Positions 25,052 to 35,374 are shown, counted from the first letter of the stretch. The stretch is 47,541 nt of DNA from Ruminococcus sp. (GCA_021205185.1 JAJPYB010000012.1:1-47541); one strand, 5' to 3'. Program-made: numbers and translations. The notes: a model not told the origin generated them from the sequence alone.

Positions 25052-26878
25052 TTAGTCCTCAAAATATACCTTGTGCCAAACGAGGAAGGTAAATACTGTC
25101 CAGATTTTTCTTGAATAGTCGTACTTTCCCGCTTTGTGGTCGTCGAGAAGCTTGACTAACTTATCCGAGTTAAAATACTTCTTGCCGGTTTCGCTTAAAA
25201 ATGCGTCCTTGACGATGTTATAATATTTATCCTCCTTGAGCCAGACTCTGATAGGAACAGGGAAGCCGAGCTTTTTCTTGTTAGCTGTAAATGGTGGGCA
25301 AGCCTTTAGTGCTGCCACTCTCATAGCGTACTTTGTGTTCTCGTCATTAACTCTGTACTTGACAGGAATACCCTCCGCCAGCTTCATTATTTCCTTATCA
25401 AGGAAAGGAACTCTAAGCTCAAGCGAGTGTGCCATTGACATTTTATCCGCCTTGAGAAGAATATCTCCTGTCATCCAGAGATTAAGGTCAAGGTATTGCA
25501 TTTTAGTTGCAGGCTCCTCGCCCTCAACCTTGTCGTAAAACGGCTTGGTGATTTCCTTTGCGTCTGGTGCGTCTGTCTTGATTTTAAGAAGCGCCTTTCT
25601 TTCCTTTTCGGTGAATATATAAGCGTTTCCTATAAATCTTTCCTCTAAGTCTTTGGATCTTCTTACAAGGAAGTTAACTCCACGCTTTGCAGGAAGCTTT
25701 TCAGCAACCGCACCGATGCCTTTTCTGATAAATTTAGGAACCTTGTTGTAAAGTGCGGCGTCGTAAGGCTCCTTGTAAATTCTATATCCGCCGAAAATTT
25801 CGTCTGCGCCTTCGCCCGACAAAACAACCTTAACCTTTTCTGATGCAATCTGGCAAACAAAGAACAAAGCTATCGCCGCAGGGTCAGCGAGCGGTTCGTC
25901 CATGTGGTATTGAATCTTAGAGAGATTTCCCCAGTATTCTTCCGGCGTGATAACCTTCGAGTAGTTATCCTTGCCGATAAATTCAGAAAATTCCTTAGCG
26001 TAGCCAATTTCGTTGTACTTTTCGTCCTCGCCGAAGCCAACTGTAAACGTCTTGTCGACATTAGCGACTGCTGCAACGTAGCTTGAGTCAACACCGCTTG
26101 ATAAAAAGCTTCCAACCTCAACGTCAGCTATTTTATGAGCTTCTACAGAATTTTCAAACGTATCTGAAATCTTATCAACCCATTCCTTCAGCGACGGCTC
26201 ATCGTTAGCAGCAAAATGAACGTCCCAATAACGCTTAACGTCAAGCTTTCCGTTTTTGTAAATAAAGTAATGCGCCGCAGGAAGCTTATATACGTTTTTG
26301 AAGAAGGTTTCAGTAGTAGGGGAGTATTGGAAAGTGAGGTAGTTTTCCAGCGCAGTTTCATTAAGCTCCTTAACGAAAGCCGGGTGGTCGAGAAAGCTCT
26401 TGATTTCCGAACCCCACATAAACGTATCTCCGAAAAGTCCGTAATACATCGGCTTGATTCCAAAGAAATCCCTTGTTCCGAAAATTTCGTTTTTCTTTTT
26501 GTTGTAGATTATAAAGGAAAACATTCCACGAAGCTTGTTGAGCATATCCGTGCCCCATTGCTCGTAGCTGTGAACCAGAACTTCCGTATCTGATTTCGTG
26601 CTGAAAATATGGCCGTAGCCCAAAAGTTCCTCCCGAAGCTCCTGAAAGTTATAAATCTCGCCGTTAAAGGTAATAACAACAGTTTTATCCTCATTGAAAA
26701 TCGGCTGATGACCAGCATTTAAGTCGATAATTGAAAGTCGCCTGAATCCCATAGCTACATTATCATCAACATACTTACCGTCAGAATCAGGACCTCTGTG
26801 CTTGATTCTATCCATCATTTTGCCGACAACAGTATCAGCGTCGTTGATTTTATTTGTAAAACCGACAAATCCACACAT
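25052..26878 (-). CDS. asnB: Asparagine synthase (glutamine-hydrolysing)
   Basis: The product has 608 aa. The N-terminal glutaminase domain starts MCGFVG with the nucleophilic Cys2 that is exposed after Met removal. It frees ammonia from glutamine. The C-terminal synthetase domain has the PP-loop SSGVDSSY that binds ATP and activates aspartate, and LSGEGADEIFGGY further on. The length is normal for the class. It is a single-gene unit with a promoter at 26942-26970 and shares the terminator with rpoC. Confidence 0.95.
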   Translation of the reverse strand: MCGFVGFTNKINDADTVVGKMMDRIKHRGPDSDGKYVDDNVAMGFRRLSIIDLNAGHQPIFNEDKTVVITFNGEIYNFQELREELLGYGHIFSTKSDTEVLVHSYEQWGTDMLNKLRGMFSFIIYNKKKNEIFGTRDFFGIKPMYYGLFGDTFMWGSEIKSFLDHPAFVKELNETALENYLTFQYSPTTETFFKNVYKLPAAHYFIYKNGKLDVKRYWDVHFAANDEPSLKEWVDKISDTFENSVEAHKIADVEVGSFLSSGVDSSYVAAVANVDKTFTVGFGEDEKYNEIGYAKEFSEFIGKDNYSKVITPEEYWGNLSKIQYHMDEPLADPAAIALFFVCQIASEKVKVVLSGEGADEIFGGYRIYKEPYDAALYNKVPKFIRKGIGAVAEKLPAKRGVNFLVRRSKDLEERFIGNAYIFTEKERKALLKIKTDAPDAKEITKPFYDKVEGEEPATKMQYLDLNLWMTGDILLKADKMSMAHSLELRVPFLDKEIMKLAEGIPVKYRVNDENTKYAMRVAALKACPPFTANKKKLGFPVPIRVWLKEDKYYNIVKDAFLSETGKKYFNSDKLVKLLDDHKAGKYDYSRKIWTVFTFLVWHKVYFED

Positions 26879-26941
26879 ATTGATTCCTCATTTCATACTA
26901 AATTACTCAAGCAATATGCACTGCTTCATATCATAGTAAAT

Positions 26942-26970
26942 AGTATATCACAGTTTATGAAATTAAGCAA
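26942..26970 (-). promoter_or_regulatory. asnB promoter
   Basis: On the minus strand TTGCTT (26965-26970), a 17-bp spacer and TATACT (26942-26947) lie about 65 bp before the asnB start. Confidence 0.6.
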
Positions 26971-27044
26971 GGGAAAACAGCCGTTTTTGCAAGAAATGCA
27001 AGAAAAGAAAAAATGAAAAGAGAATGAAATTTTGTCAAACAGGC

Positions 27045-27073
27045 TTGCGTAACTCAGAATAATCTATTATAAT
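27045..27073 (+). promoter_or_regulatory. Promoter of the small membrane protein gene
   Basis: TTGCGT (27045-27050), a 17-bp spacer and TATAAT (27068-27073). An ATG at 27072 overlaps the -10 and so cannot be the start. Confidence 0.6.
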
Positions 27074-27095
27074 GTGTATAGATGAGGTGAAGGAA

Positions 27096-27401
27096 ATGGG
27101 AACAATAAATATCGAAAAGCTCAGGGAACAGGAAGCCAAGAAAAACGACATTATAAAGGAAGAATATAAAACGGATAAGGAATTTGAACGATTCCACAAA
27201 AGCTCACAGGACGAATACAAGGGCAGGGCAAAGTTTAACGGTAAGCTGTTGGCAATAATTTCATTGATAGTTTTACTTATCTTTTTCATTGCCTATTTGT
27301 GTACAACCTCTATTTCTGATGTTGTCGAAAAAAATACTGGATCAAGTGTGATAACTGCCGAAGCAAACTGTTCACAATCGAGCGTTTTTGTTATTGAATA
27401 A
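27096..27401 (+). CDS. Single-span membrane protein, 101 aa, unknown function
   Basis: The ATG at 27096 is chosen because GAGGTGAAGGAA lies just upstream. The N-terminal half (~1-48) is strongly charged and helical (KLREQEAKKND, EEYKTDKEFERF), possibly a short coiled coil. A transmembrane segment (LLAIISLIVLLIFFIAYLC, residues ~51-69) and a ~30-residue Ser/Val-rich outer tail follow. No family is recognised. It is a single gene with its own promoter and terminator, next to asnB in the opposite direction. Confidence 0.65.
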   Translation: MGTINIEKLREQEAKKNDIIKEEYKTDKEFERFHKSSQDEYKGRAKFNGKLLAIISLIVLLIFFIAYLCTTSISDVVEKNTGSSVITAEANCSQSSVFVIE

Positions 27402-27426
27402 ACGGTTAATAATTTCTGATTTTAGC

Positions 27427-27461
27427 AGGACTGAGATGTTACAATTCTCAGTCCTGTTTTT
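27427..27461 (+). terminator. Terminator of the 101-aa membrane protein gene
   Basis: AGGACTGAGA (27427-27436) pairs with TCTCAGTCCT (27446-27455), followed by GTTTTTG. Confidence 0.85.
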
Positions 27462-27588
27462 GTCGATTTAATAGAATATTCACAATATATTGCCGAAAAA
27501 CTGAGAAATTTGAAATCTGTAAATTTATTTTGCTTGACAGGCTTTCAAATTCTGACATACTGTAAAGAAAAATCCCTTTATTTTTCAC

Positions 27589-27652
27589 TTTTCGCGAAAA
27601 CCATTGTAAAGTTGAACAACTTTAATTTGTTATTTTTGTGCATATTGCACAA
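27589..27652. promoter_or_regulatory. Three stacked palindromes upstream of nrdD
   Basis: Perfect or near-perfect dyads follow each other: TTTTCGCGAAAA (27589-27600), AAAGTTGAACAACTTT (27608-27623) and TTGTGCATATTGCACAA (27636-27652). The last resembles redox-sensor Rex-type half sites (TTGTG...CACAA) but is 17 rather than 18 bp. They lie 30-100 bp upstream of the nrdD promoter in a gene-free stretch (27462-27878) and are likely operators for more than one regulator. Confidence 0.5.
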
Positions 27653-27684
27653 TTTTCAACAGAAATTTTTTACATCGAATTCTA

Positions 27685-27749
27685 TTGACAATTCCAGACA
27701 AATGCTATATACTTGTGCTTAGCAAACAAGGAAACACAAGATATTGTGG
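27685..27749 (+). promoter_or_regulatory. nrdDG promoter with NrdR-like boxes
   Basis: TTGACA (27685-27690), a 17-bp spacer and TATACT (27708-27713) form the promoter. ACACAAGATATTGTGG (27734-27749) is a good match to the NrdR box (ACACnATATnTnGTGT type). A weaker related site overlaps the -10 (about 27702-27718), 31-32 bp upstream, the spacing typical for NrdR box pairs. Repression by NrdR when dNTP levels are high is therefore likely. Confidence 0.6.
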
Positions 27750-27878
27750 TTGAATCAAGAAAAATCTTCAAGATACAGAATTTTGAACAAAATATTAAGG
27801 TGATTGAGAGGCTTTTTTTGTACTCTTACAGACTTAGACTATGATTTTTAAAGCGTTTTGAAGTAGCGGGAGGATATT

Positions 27879-30194
27879 ATGATACTAAAAATTCAAAAGC
27901 GTGACGGCAGACTGACTGCCTTTAACATCGAAAAAATTGCGAACGCCATTTACAAGGCTTCGCAGAGCGTTGGCGAGGACGACTATGATAAGTCGTTGGC
28001 TCTTGCTGGAAAGGTTTGCGACGAGCTTAATAAAAAGGATCTGGAGGTTCCGACTGTTGAGCAGATACAGGATGTTGTAGAAGAGGTTTTGATTCACGAG
28101 GGTTATGCGTCTGTCGCTAAGAGCTATATCTTATATAGAAGCGAGAGAACTCGTGCCCGTGATATGAACACTCGTCTTATGAAGCTGTACGAGGATCTTA
28201 CCTTCAGAACCTCTGAGGATTATGATTATAAGAGAGAGAACGCAAATATCGACTGTGATACGCCAATGGGAACAATGCTCAAATATGGTTCGACAGGCGC
28301 TAAGGAATTTAACGAGCTTTATGTTTTGCCGCCTGAAATTGCAAAGGCACACGCTGATGGCGATATTCACATCCATGATATGGATTTTTACACTCTCACG
28401 ACAACCTGCACCCAGATTGATCTTACAAAGCTTTTCAATACAGGCTTTTCAACAGGTCACGGCTATCTGAGAACGCCTAACGATATTCAAAGCTATGCTG
28501 CTCTCGCTTGTATTGCTATCCAGTCGAACCAGAACGACCAGCACGGCGGACAGAGTATTCCAACCTTTGATTATGCAATGGCTGACGGTGTCAGGAAGAC
28601 ATTTATCAAGCGTTACAGAGATAATCTTGCAAAGGCTTTAGAGCTAAAGAGTGAGGTTATAGATATTGATAAAATCATTCAGGAAATTTTCAACAGACTG
28701 GCTGGTATTAACGAGCTTTTCCCGGTTCTTGACAATTCAAACGAGTATCAGGCTGAGGAATTTAAGCTTCTTATCAAGTACATAGACAGAGAGCTTGCTG
28801 AAAGCTTGCAGAAATTCGCTTATGAAAAGGCGGTCAAGGAAACGGACCGTGCTACCTATCAGGCAATGGAAGCTCTTATCCACAACTTGAATACAATGAA
28901 TTCAAGGAGTGGAGCGCAGACGCCGTTTTCATCAATCAACTACGGTACGGATACCTCCGCCGAGGGAAGAATGGTAACCAAAAACGTTCTTTTAGCTAAT
29001 GAAGCTGGTTTAGGTAACGGCGAAACTCCAATTTTCCCGATACACATTTTCAAGGTTAAGGAGGGCGTCAACTATAATGAAGGCGATCCTAATTACGACC
29101 TGTTTAAGCTCGCTTGTAGAGTTTCCGCAAAAAGGCTTTACCCGAACTTCTCGTTTATTGATGCTCCGTTCAACCTGAAATACTACAAAGAGGGTAAGCC
29201 TGAAACCGAAATTGCTTATATGGGCTGTCGCACGAGAGTAATCGGAAATGTTCACGACCCTGACAGGGAAATCGTAACAGGAAGAGGAAACCTAAGCTTT
29301 ACTTCGATTAACCTCCCTCGTCTTGCTATTAAGGCGAAGGGTGATGTTAATAAATTTTTTGAAAGCCTCGATGAAATGCTTGATTTGGTTGTAAACCAGC
29401 TCTTACACCGCTTCAAGATTCAGGCTTCCAAAAAAGTAAGAAATTATCCCTTTTTAATGGGACAGGGCGTTTGGATTGATTCTGAAAAGCTCGGTCCTAA
29501 CGACGAAGTCGGAGAGATTCTCAAGCACGGAACTTTATCCATTGGCTTTATAGGGCTTGCAGAAGCACTTAAAGCTCTTGTTGGAAAGCATCATGGAGAG
29601 GATGCGAGAGCTAGAAAGCTTGGGCTTGAGATAGTTGAGCGTATGAGAAACTGTACAGATTCGGAAACTGCTAAAACGGGACTCAATTTTACGCTTTTAG
29701 CAACGCCTGCTGAGGGTCTTTCCGGTAGATTCGTTGCCATGGACAGGGAAAAGTACGGCAGTATTGATGGAATTACAGACAGAGAATACTATACAAATTC
29801 CTTCCACGTTCCTGTGTACTATGAGATAAGCGCAATTGACAAAATTAAAATCGAAGCGCCTTATCACGCTCTTACTAACGCAGGACATATAAGCTATGTG
29901 GAGCTTGACGGCGACCCGCTTAACAATCTTCCTGCCTTTGAAAAGGTGGTAAGATGTATGAAGGAAATGGGAGTAGGCTACGGCTCTATCAATCACCCAG
30001 TAGACAGAGATCCCGTTTGCGGATACACAGGAATAATCAGCGATACCTGTCCTCTTTGCGGAAGAAAAGAAGGCTCTGACGGAATAGGCTTTGAGAGAAT
30101 AAGAAGAATCACAGGCTATCTTGTCGGAACGCTCGATCGCTTCAATAACGCAAAGCGAGCTGAGGAGAGGGATAGAGTAAAGCACAGCATTTAA
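27879..30194 (+). CDS. nrdD: Anaerobic (class III) ribonucleoside-triphosphate reductase
   Basis: The product has 771 aa. An N-terminal ATP-cone (~1-95, starting LKIQKRDGRLTAFNIEKI) senses dATP/ATP. The catalytic barrel reduces ribonucleoside triphosphates under anoxic conditions. Near the C-terminus the zinc site CGYTGIISDTCPLCG is followed by RRITGYLVG, where Gly746 is the expected glycyl-radical residue generated by NrdG. GGGAGG precedes the ATG. The nrdG gene follows after a small hairpin. Length and motifs are normal. Confidence 0.97.
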   Translation: MILKIQKRDGRLTAFNIEKIANAIYKASQSVGEDDYDKSLALAGKVCDELNKKDLEVPTVEQIQDVVEEVLIHEGYASVAKSYILYRSERTRARDMNTRLMKLYEDLTFRTSEDYDYKRENANIDCDTPMGTMLKYGSTGAKEFNELYVLPPEIAKAHADGDIHIHDMDFYTLTTTCTQIDLTKLFNTGFSTGHGYLRTPNDIQSYAALACIAIQSNQNDQHGGQSIPTFDYAMADGVRKTFIKRYRDNLAKALELKSEVIDIDKIIQEIFNRLAGINELFPVLDNSNEYQAEEFKLLIKYIDRELAESLQKFAYEKAVKETDRATYQAMEALIHNLNTMNSRSGAQTPFSSINYGTDTSAEGRMVTKNVLLANEAGLGNGETPIFPIHIFKVKEGVNYNEGDPNYDLFKLACRVSAKRLYPNFSFIDAPFNLKYYKEGKPETEIAYMGCRTRVIGNVHDPDREIVTGRGNLSFTSINLPRLAIKAKGDVNKFFESLDEMLDLVVNQLLHRFKIQASKKVRNYPFLMGQGVWIDSEKLGPNDEVGEILKHGTLSIGFIGLAEALKALVGKHHGEDARARKLGLEIVERMRNCTDSETAKTGLNFTLLATPAEGLSGRFVAMDREKYGSIDGITDREYYTNSFHVPVYYEISAIDKIKIEAPYHALTNAGHISYVELDGDPLNNLPAFEKVVRCMKEMGVGYGSINHPVDRDPVCGYTGIISDTCPLCGRKEGSDGIGFERIRRITGYLVGTLDRFNNAKRAEERDRVKHSI

Positions 30195-30219
30195 ACGCAA
30201 AGAAGGCTGAATTTTTCAG

Positions 30220-30250
30220 GCAGGGAATAAACGCCCTGCTTTTGCTTTTG
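30220..30250 (+). terminator. Weak hairpin between nrdD and nrdG
   Basis: GCAGGG (30220-30225) pairs with CCCTGC (30234-30239), followed by TTTTGCTTTTG. It may partly attenuate nrdG relative to nrdD, which fits the lower need for an activase. Confidence 0.4.
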
Positions 30251-30259
30251 GAGGAAAAT

Positions 30260-30760
30260 ATGAAAATTAAAATTGCAGGAACGGTAAACGACTCTATAGT
30301 TGACGGCGAGGGAATAAGATTTGTAGTTTTTGTTCAAGGCTGCATTCACCATTGTAAGGGCTGCCACAATCCGCAAACTCATTCCTTTGACGGAGGAATT
30401 GAAGCTGATACAGACGAGCTTTTAAAGACTATTTTAAACAATCCACTCTTAGACGGCGTTACATTTAGCGGCGGCGAACCGTTTTGCCAGCCGGCTCCGC
30501 TTTATGAGCTAGGCAAAAGGGTAAAGGAACATGGTTTAAATGTAGTCTGCTACTCAGGCTTTACCTTTGAGCAGCTGGTAGAAAAATCAAAAACTGAGAG
30601 GGATGTTTTTGACCTGCTTTCAATTATCGACGTTTTAATCGACGGGCCTTTTATCATGGAAAAGAGAAATCTTCTTTTGAAGTTTCGTGGCAGCGAAAAT
30701 CAGCGCATAATAGACCTTCCAAAATCTCTCGCCGAGGGCAGAGCGGTAGTGCTGGATTGA
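30260..30760 (+). CDS. nrdG: Anaerobic ribonucleotide reductase activating enzyme (radical SAM)
   Basis: The product has 166 aa from the ATG at 30260, with TGGAGG seven bases upstream; an in-frame TTG at 30242 lies before that site. The radical-SAM cluster CIHHCKGC (Cys28, Cys32, Cys35) binds the [4Fe-4S] that splits S-adenosylmethionine and installs the glycyl radical on NrdD. VTFSGGEPFCQ is the SAM-binding GGE motif. It is co-transcribed with nrdD. Confidence 0.96.
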   Translation: MKIKIAGTVNDSIVDGEGIRFVVFVQGCIHHCKGCHNPQTHSFDGGIEADTDELLKTILNNPLLDGVTFSGGEPFCQPAPLYELGKRVKEHGLNVVCYSGFTFEQLVEKSKTERDVFDLLSIIDVLIDGPFIMEKRNLLLKFRGSENQRIIDLPKSLAEGRAVVLD

Positions 30761-30805
30761 GGCTTGCCAGTTCACAAAAAGTTTACATTTGCCGATTCAT
30801 TTTCG

Positions 30806-30834
30806 TTGACAAAACTCAAAAATGCAGGTATAAT
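30806..30834 (+). promoter_or_regulatory. str operon promoter
   Basis: TTGACA (30806-30811), a 17-bp spacer and consensus TATAAT (30829-30834) lie about 55 bp before rpsL. Confidence 0.85.
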
Positions 30835-30890
30835 ATTTTGTATGCGTGGCATTATGCTATGTAGAAAATTTTTAGGAAAGGAGAGAGGAT

Positions 30891-31310
30891 ATGCCAACCT
30901 TTAACCAGCTTGTTCGCAAGGGAAGAGATGTTTCGACAACCAAGTCGACAGCGCCTGCACTTCAGAAGGGCTTTAACGCTCAGAAGAAGCAGTCTATCAA
31001 TCAGAGCTGCCCGCAAAAGCGTGGAGTTTGTACCGCTGTAAGAACTGCGACCCCTAAAAAGCCTAACTCAGCTATGAGAAAGATTGCCAGAGTAAAGCTC
31101 ACAAACGGTCAGGAAGTTACAGCTTACATTCCGGGTGTTGGACACAACTTGCAGGAGCATAGCGTTGTACTTATCCGTGGCGGAAGAGTTAAGGACCTCC
31201 CAGGTGTACGTTATCACATCATCAGAGGAACACTCGACGCACAGGGCGTTGCAAACAGAATGCAGGCTCGTTCCAAGTACGGTGCTAAAAGACCGAAGGG
31301 TTCAAAGTAG
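30891..31310 (+). CDS. rpsL: 30S ribosomal protein S12
   Basis: The product has 139 aa, the usual length with the normal basic N-terminus. The decoding-centre loops [11 protein letters not shown] and [11 protein letters not shown] carry Lys at the positions that mutate to streptomycin resistance, so a sensitive type is expected. The C-terminus [14 protein letters not shown] is standard. It is the first gene of the str operon, with AAAGGAGAGAGG before the ATG. Confidence 0.98.
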   Translation: MPTFNQLVRKGRDVSTTKSTAPALQKGFNAQKKQSINQSCPQKRGVCTAVRTATPKKPNSAMRKIARVKLTNGQEVTAYIPGVGHNLQEHSVVLIRGGRVKDLPGVRYHIIRGTLDAQGVANRMQARSKYGAKRPKGSK

Positions 31311-31347
31311 CTTTAAACTTTGACCGAAATTTAGTAGAACTCAAATA

Positions 31348-31426
31348 CCACAGTCATGTGGAGTATTATATATATTTTATATAAAACCTCTGCATTGGAC
31401 TGACGGAGCTATGGCTGCGACCATAG
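31348..31426 (+). promoter_or_regulatory. Structured rpsL-rpsG intercistronic region
   Basis: Two hairpins are visible: CCACA/TGTGG (31348-31361) and CTATGG/CCATAG (31409-31426), with an AT-rich stretch between. The gap of about 158 bp is long for this operon. In E. coli the rpsL-rpsG gap is the S7 repressor site; a similar role here is possible but not shown. Confidence 0.35.
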
Positions 31427-31468
31427 AGCGAGTACCTATGATATCATTATGTGAAGGAGGGAATTATA

Positions 31469-31939
31469 GTGCCAAGAAGAGGTAAAGTTGCAAAGAGAGA
31501 CGTTCTTCAGGATCCAGTATACAACTCAAAGCTTGTAACAAGACTTATCAACAACATTATGCTTGACGGTAAGAAGGGCGTAGCTCAGAAGATTGTTTAC
31601 GGAGCGTTTGAAATCGTTGAGGAAAAGACAGGTAAGCCTGCTCTTGAAGCTTTTGAAGAAGCTCTCGAAAACATTATGCCTAACCTTGAGGTTAAGGCTC
31701 GTCGTGTCGGCGGTGCGACATATCAGGTTCCTATGGAGGTTCGTCCTGCAAGACGACAGACATTGGGCTTGAGATGGTTGACTAAGTATTCAAGAGAAAG
31801 ACACGAAGCAACAATGAAAGAAAGGCTTGCTGCTGAAATTATGGATGCGCTTAACGGCGTTGGCGGCTCTTGCAAGAAGAGAGACGATACTCATAAGATG
31901 GCAGAGGCTAATAAGGCTTTCGCACATTATAGATGGTAA
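31469..31939 (+). CDS. rpsG: 30S ribosomal protein S7
   Basis: The product has 156 aa, exactly the usual length, starting at the GTG at 31469 ([20 protein letters not shown]). AAGGAGGG sits eight bases upstream. An in-frame ATG 18 bases earlier overlaps this site and would add residues not seen in the family. S7 binds the 3' major domain of 16S rRNA and nucleates the small-subunit head. Confidence 0.97.
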   Translation: MPRRGKVAKRDVLQDPVYNSKLVTRLINNIMLDGKKGVAQKIVYGAFEIVEEKTGKPALEAFEEALENIMPNLEVKARRVGGATYQVPMEVRPARRQTLGLRWLTKYSRERHEATMKERLAAEIMDALNGVGGSCKKRDDTHKMAEANKAFAHYRW

Positions 31940-31962
31940 TTTAGTGTAGGAGGAATAATTTT

Positions 31963-34044
31963 ATGGCTAGAAATTGCTCATTAGAGGATACCAGAAATAT
32001 TGGTATTATGGCTCATATTGACGCTGGTAAAACAACAACAACCGAGCGTATTCTGTTCTATACTGGTATTAACTATAAAATCGGTGAAACGCATGACGGC
32101 GCTTCTACAATGGACTGGATGGAGCAAGAGAAGGAGAGGGGTATCACAATCACTTCTGCTGCTACAACCGCATTTTGGAATAAGCACAGAATTAACATCA
32201 TCGACACACCGGGACACGTTGACTTTACAGTTGAGGTTGAGAGATCTTTAAGAGTTCTCGACGGATCTGTTACAGTTTTATGTGCCAAGGGCGGAGTTGA
32301 GCCACAAACTGAAACTGTTTGGAGACAGGCAGACAAGTATCAGGTTCCTAGAATGGTTTATGTAAATAAGATGGACATTATGGGAGCTGATTTTTACAAC
32401 GTACTGAATATGCTTCACAACAGATTAAAGACAAACGCTGTTCCTATTCAGCTTCCAATAGGTGCTGAGGACGAATTCAAGGGTGTCACCGACCTTCTTG
32501 AAATGAAAGCGTATGTTTATTATGATGATCTCGGAAAGGACATCAGAGTTGAGGAAATTCCTGAGGATATGAAGGAAAAGGCTGAGGAATATCACGAAGC
32601 GTTGATGGAGCACGTAGCCGAGCAGGACGAAGAAATCATGGAAAAGTATTTCGCCGGCGAAGAGATTACAATTGATGAGATAAAGAAATGTATCAGAAAG
32701 TCTACCATTGCTAATACTATGGTACCTGTTGTATGCGGAACTTCTTATAGAAACAAGGGTGTTCAGAAGCTTCTTGACGCAATCGTTGATTATATGCCGT
32801 CGCCTCTTGACGTTCCTCACATTAAGGGTGTTAATCCTGAAACTGGTGAGGAAGAGGAAAGACCTTCGTCTGACGAAGAGCCGTTCTCAGCTTTAGCATT
32901 TAAAATTGCTACCGACCCATTCGTTGGAAAGCTTTGCTACTTCAGAGTCTACTCAGGAGTTTTGTCAAAGGGTTCTTCCGTTTACAACGCTTCTAAGGAT
33001 GACCGTGAGAGAATTGGTAGAATTCTTCAGATGCACTCAAATGAAAGAAAAGACATTGACGAGGTATACGCCGGAGATATCGCAGCAGCAGTTGGCTTGA
33101 AGAACACAACTACTGGCGATACTCTTTGTGATGAAAAGAATCCTATTATACTTGAGTCAATGGAATTTCCTGAGCCTGTTATTCAGCTCGCTATCGAGCC
33201 TAAGACTAAGGCAGGACAGGAAAAAATGGGTATTGCTTTATCAAAGCTTGCTGAAGAGGACCCAACATTCAAGACTTATACCGATGAAGAAACAGGACAG
33301 ACAATTATCGCTGGTATGGGTGAGCTTCACCTTGAGATTATTGTTGACAGACTTCTTCGTGAATTCAAGGTAGAAGCTAACGTCGGCGCACCTCAGGTAG
33401 CTTATAAGGAAACAATCAGATCTGCTACTAACGTTGACCACAAGTACGCAAGACAGTCTGGTGGTAAAGGTCAGTACGGTCATGTTAAGATTGAAGTTGA
33501 GCCTAACGAAAGCGGTAAGGGCTACGAGTTTACAAACGCTATTGTCGGCGGAGCTATTCCTAAGGAATATATTCCTGCCGTTGACGCTGGTATCAGAGGC
33601 GCTATGGAAGCAGGCGTTCTGGCTGGTTACCCTGTAGTAGACGTTAAGGTTAAGCTTTACGACGGTTCGTATCACGAGGTTGACTCGTCTGAAATGGCAT
33701 TTAAGATTGCCGGATCTATGGCATTCAAGGAGGCTATGAAGAAGGCTGACCCTGTAATACTCGAGCCTATTATGAAGGTAACTGTAATTGTTCCAGAGGA
33801 GCATATGGGAACCGCTATCGGCGACCTGAACTCCAGACGTGGACAAATTCAGGGACAGGAAATCAGAATGGGTACAGCTCAGATTGACGCACTCGTTCCG
33901 CTTTCTGAAATGTTCGGATACTCAAACGACCTTCGTTCAAAGACGCAGGGCAGAGGACAGTATTCAATGGAGCCGCACAGCTATATTGAGGTTCCAAAAT
34001 CAATCGCAGAAAAAATTATGTCAAACAGAAGCAAGGAAAACTAA
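31963..34044 (+). CDS. fusA: Elongation factor G
   Basis: The product has 693 aa. The G domain shows [12 protein letters not shown] (G1), RGITITSAA (G2), DTPGHVDF (G3) and NKMD (G4). Domains II-V follow, with [10 protein letters not shown] and the ribosome-contacting domain IV including [10 protein letters not shown]. It drives translocation of tRNA and mRNA. The gene follows rpsG by 23 bp with TAGGAGGA before the ATG. Confidence 0.98.
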   Translation: MARNCSLEDTRNIGIMAHIDAGKTTTTERILFYTGINYKIGETHDGASTMDWMEQEKERGITITSAATTAFWNKHRINIIDTPGHVDFTVEVERSLRVLDGSVTVLCAKGGVEPQTETVWRQADKYQVPRMVYVNKMDIMGADFYNVLNMLHNRLKTNAVPIQLPIGAEDEFKGVTDLLEMKAYVYYDDLGKDIRVEEIPEDMKEKAEEYHEALMEHVAEQDEEIMEKYFAGEEITIDEIKKCIRKSTIANTMVPVVCGTSYRNKGVQKLLDAIVDYMPSPLDVPHIKGVNPETGEEEERPSSDEEPFSALAFKIATDPFVGKLCYFRVYSGVLSKGSSVYNASKDDRERIGRILQMHSNERKDIDEVYAGDIAAAVGLKNTTTGDTLCDEKNPIILESMEFPEPVIQLAIEPKTKAGQEKMGIALSKLAEEDPTFKTYTDEETGQTIIAGMGELHLEIIVDRLLREFKVEANVGAPQVAYKETIRSATNVDHKYARQSGGKGQYGHVKIEVEPNESGKGYEFTNAIVGGAIPKEYIPAVDAGIRGAMEAGVLAGYPVVDVKVKLYDGSYHEVDSSEMAFKIAGSMAFKEAMKKADPVILEPIMKVTVIVPEEHMGTAIGDLNSRRGQIQGQEIRMGTAQIDALVPLSEMFGYSNDLRSKTQGRGQYSMEPHSYIEVPKSIAEKIMSNRSKEN

Positions 34045-34064
34045 TAATTATTGCGAAAAAAGGC

Positions 34065-34093
34065 TTGCAATTTTTGCGGATGTTTGTTATAAT
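34065..34093 (+). promoter_or_regulatory. Internal promoter before tuf
   Basis: TTGCAA (34065-34070), a 17-bp spacer and TATAAT (34088-34093) lie in the fusA-tuf gap, giving tuf extra expression independent of the str promoter. Confidence 0.7.
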
Positions 34094-34158
34094 ATTTTTG
34101 TAATTTTATTCGACAAGTAATTGACAAAAATCTTTTTATCAAAGGGAGGAAATTCCAA

Positions 34159-35358
34159 ATGGCAAAGGAAAAATTTGAAAGAACCAAACCACACGTAAAC
34201 ATTGGTACTATCGGACACGTTGACCACGGTAAGACAACTCTTACTGCTGCTATCACAAAGACACTCGCTATGAAGGGTCAGGCAAAGTATGAGGCTTACG
34301 ATATGATCGACAAGGCTCCAGAAGAGAGAGAGCGTGGTATTACAATCAATACAGCTCACGTTGAGTACGAAACAGACAAGCGTCACTACGCACACGTTGA
34401 CTGCCCGGGACACGCTGACTATGTTAAGAACATGATCACAGGTGCTGCTCAGATGGACGGTGCTATCCTTGTTGTTGCTTCTTCTGACGGACCAATGGCT
34501 CAGACAAGAGAGCACTTGCTCCTTGCTCGTCAGGTTGGCGTTCCATACATCGTAGTATTTATGAACAAGGCTGATCAGGTTGACGACGAAGAGCTTCTCG
34601 AACTCGTCGAAATGGACATCAGAGAGCTTCTTAACTCTTATGATTTTCCTGGCGACGACACACCAATCATCAAGGGTTCTGCTCTTGCAGCTCTTGAGGC
34701 TCCAGATGATCTTTCAGATCCAGCTTACAAGCCAATTCTTGAGCTTATGGACGCTGTTGACGAGTATATCCCAACACCTGACAGAGCTTCAGATCTTCCG
34801 TTCTTAATGCCTGTTGAGGACGTTTTCACAATCACAGGTCGTGGAACAGTTGCTACTGGTAGAGTAGAAAGAGGACAGCTCAAGACTGGTGACGAAGTTG
34901 AGATTATCGGTCTTACAGAGGAAAGAGCTAAGACAGTTGTTACAGGTATCGAGATGTTCAGAAAGATTCTTGATTACGCTGAGGCTGGAGATAACATTGG
35001 CGCACTTCTCAGAGGTGTTCAGAGAAATGAAATCGAAAGAGGACAGGTTCTCTGTAAGCCTGGTTCAATTCACCCACTGACAAAGTTCACAGGTCAGGTT
35101 TACGTTCTTAAGAAGGAAGAGGGCGGAAGACATACACCTTTCTTCAACAACTACAGACCACAGTTCTATTTCAGAACAACAGACGTTACTGGTGTTATTA
35201 CACTTCCTGCTGACAAGGAAATGTGTATGCCTGGTGATAACGTAGTTATGGACGTTGAGCTTATCACTCCTATCGCTATCGAAGTTGGACTTCGTTTCGC
35301 TATCCGTGAAGGTGGTAGAACAGTAGGTTCAGGCGTTGTTACAGCTACTAAGGACTAA
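34159..35358 (+). CDS. tuf: Elongation factor Tu
   Basis: The product has 399 aa, a normal length. [10 protein letters not shown] (G1), [12 protein letters not shown] (G2), DCPGHADY (G3) and NKADQ (G4) are intact, followed by the two beta-barrel domains ending SGVVTATKD. It delivers aminoacyl-tRNA to the ribosome. Codon choice is strongly biased, as expected for one of the most highly expressed genes. A strong terminator follows. Confidence 0.98.
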   Translation: MAKEKFERTKPHVNIGTIGHVDHGKTTLTAAITKTLAMKGQAKYEAYDMIDKAPEERERGITINTAHVEYETDKRHYAHVDCPGHADYVKNMITGAAQMDGAILVVASSDGPMAQTREHLLLARQVGVPYIVVFMNKADQVDDEELLELVEMDIRELLNSYDFPGDDTPIIKGSALAALEAPDDLSDPAYKPILELMDAVDEYIPTPDRASDLPFLMPVEDVFTITGRGTVATGRVERGQLKTGDEVEIIGLTEERAKTVVTGIEMFRKILDYAEAGDNIGALLRGVQRNEIERGQVLCKPGSIHPLTKFTGQVYVLKKEEGGRHTPFFNNYRPQFYFRTTDVTGVITLPADKEMCMPGDNVVMDVELITPIAIEVGLRFAIREGGRTVGSGVVTATKD

Positions 35359-35374
35359 TTTAAGTCATAATAAT

